Shown here: positions 5,539 to 5,862 of the stretch, in pieces
Numbering within the stretch: the stretch's first letter is position 1
Layout: each line of letters opens with the position of its first letter
Source of the DNA: an uncultured Oscillospiraceae bacterium
Lineage (GTDB): Bacteria > Bacillota > Clostridia > Oscillospirales > Acutalibacteraceae
Direction: 5' to 3'
NCBI GenBank assembly: GCA_902461995.1
Contig: CABQAA010000147.1
Location: forward strand, 1-5,862
Length of the DNA stretch: 5,862 nucleotides
The notes under the pieces: model-generated
What the model saw: the letters and a program-made list of their open reading frames with translations, nothing else
What the model was told of the DNA's origin: nothing
The model's database searches: none
Made by a program: the position numbers and the translations under genes

Positions 5539-5726
5539 ATTCCCCTTATCTCTATATTCTCTGCCAACATCGAATACATCACTTTTTCGCAGACCTTTGT
5601 ATCTTCTTATAATGTTGGAACGTAAAAAAAACTCAAAACACCATTTTTTATGCTTAATATTAAACACTTAACACAAACTAAAAATATTTAATTTACAGTT
5701 CTAAAAGTTTTTGCTTAGCACAAAAA
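5539..5726. other. AT-rich intergenic stretch without a recognised gene
   Basis: This stretch is markedly richer in A/T than the genes to the left. It contains a TATAAT (5608-5613) on the plus strand without a good -35, and a TTAATATTAA palindrome (5654-5663). Open frames here (for example one running 5367-5612) have no ribosome binding site and no recognisable protein character. It may be an upstream promoter region for a gene or RNA to the right. Confidence 0.5.
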
Positions 5727-5752
5727 GGCGCCGCTGAATGAACAGCGGCGCC
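5722..5752 (-). terminator. Strong rho-independent terminator for a leftward transcript from beyond the right edge
   Basis: GGCGCCGCTG (5727-5736) and CAGCGGCGCC (5743-5752) form a perfect 10-bp, very GC-rich stem with a 6-nt loop. Read leftward it is followed at once by TTTTT (5726-5722). Read rightward there is no T-tract, so it points left. The gene or RNA it terminates must begin beyond 5862, because no coding frame enters from the right past about 5845. Confidence 0.85.
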
Positions 5753-5784
5753 AATCGCACAAATATACTTTTTTGGAATACGCT

Positions 5785-5800
5785 GAGAACTGAACAAAGA
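5785..5800. other. Sequence resembling rRNA-operon spacers/leaders of Firmicutes
   Basis: GAGAACTGAACAAAGA (plus strand) is close to the GAAAACTGAACAAAG-type sequence found in 16S leaders and 16S-23S spacers of many Firmicutes. Its complement, TTTGTTCAGTTCTC, resembles the other arm of the same processing stems. Orientation is therefore ambiguous, and the leftward terminator at 5722-5752 favours a leftward operon. This is recalled similarity over a short string, not a database match. Confidence 0.3.
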
Positions 5801-5825
5801 AGAAAGAAGAAGAGATGATATCGAG

Positions 5826-5854
5826 GAGAGGAGATACCGAAGTATCACCGTCTC
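5826..5854 (-). other. UUCG-capped stem-loop at the window edge
   Basis: On the minus strand GATAC-TTCG-GTATC forms a 5-bp stem with the ultra-stable C(UUCG)G tetraloop. It extends past a T-T mismatch to GG/CC and, after one bulged C, to GAGA/TCTC, 11 bp in all. The plus-strand loop would be CGAA, less favourable, so a leftward RNA is likelier. It could be a 3' untranslated stem or part of a structured RNA such as an rRNA precursor flank. Confidence 0.45.
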
Positions 5855-5862
5855 ACATTAGG

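Noticed and set aside
5367..5612. 81-codon rightward frame in the AT-rich gap.
   Set aside because: No Shine-Dalgarno sequence before its ATG, a composition typical of translated AT-rich noncoding DNA, overlap with the candidate ispD promoter, and no recognisable domain.
5796..5815. 20-nt homopurine (GA-rich) tract that could form a triplex or act as a simple repeat.
   Set aside because: Too short and irregular to count as a repeat array, and purine-rich runs of this size are common upstream of Firmicute genes.
5815..5862. Rightward frame opening with ATG at 5815 and running off the edge (MISRRGDTEVSPSHIR).
   Set aside because: No good ribosome binding site precedes it, it lies in a purine-rich repeat-like tract, and it coincides with a stable stem-loop better read as RNA. 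Only 16 codons are visible.

Overview
The window looks like chromosomal DNA of a GC-rich, endospore-forming Firmicute, most likely in the class Clostridia. This rests on a PdaA-type muramic-delta-lactam deacetylase (spore cortex synthesis), strong AGGAGG-type ribosome binding sites, a consensus sigma-A promoter, U-tailed hairpin terminators and methylerythritol phosphate (MEP) pathway genes. The species cannot be named from the sequence alone.

Left part (1-3470), cell envelope. A leftward pdaA-like gene (38-868) runs straight into a strong terminator. A 287-bp divergent intergenic region follows. It holds a perfect 8-bp inverted repeat, an imperfect direct repeat and a perfect TTGACA/TATAAT promoter with an 18-bp spacer. 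That promoter drives a rightward two-gene operon. The first gene (1156-2190) encodes a membrane-anchored phosphodiester glycosidase (NAGPA/DUF2233 family). The second (2204-3418) encodes an unnamed single-pass membrane protein whose extracellular part looks like two NTF2-like modules around a middle domain, reminiscent of TcaA. Both products should act outside the membrane on wall or glycan material, but their substrates are unknown.

Middle part (3428-5250), metabolism. A bidirectional terminator separates this operon from a convergent leftward operon, ispD - ispF - hotdog acyl-CoA thioesterase. IspD and IspF are the third and fifth steps of MEP isoprenoid synthesis. Their genes overlap by 4 bp (ATGA), so they are probably translationally coupled.

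Right part (5251-5862), about 610 bp without a convincing protein gene. It contains a candidate ispD promoter and leader with a terminator-like hairpin, an AT-rich stretch, and a very strong hairpin whose T-tract points leftward. At the extreme edge is a UUCG-capped stem plus a sequence resembling the spacers and leaders of Firmicute rRNA operons. The edge is therefore probably the flank of another transcription unit, possibly an rRNA operon, lying beyond the window.

No mobile element, CRISPR array, tRNA or clearly new system was found. The least understood items are the NTF2-like membrane protein, the repeats in the divergent promoter region and the structured right edge.
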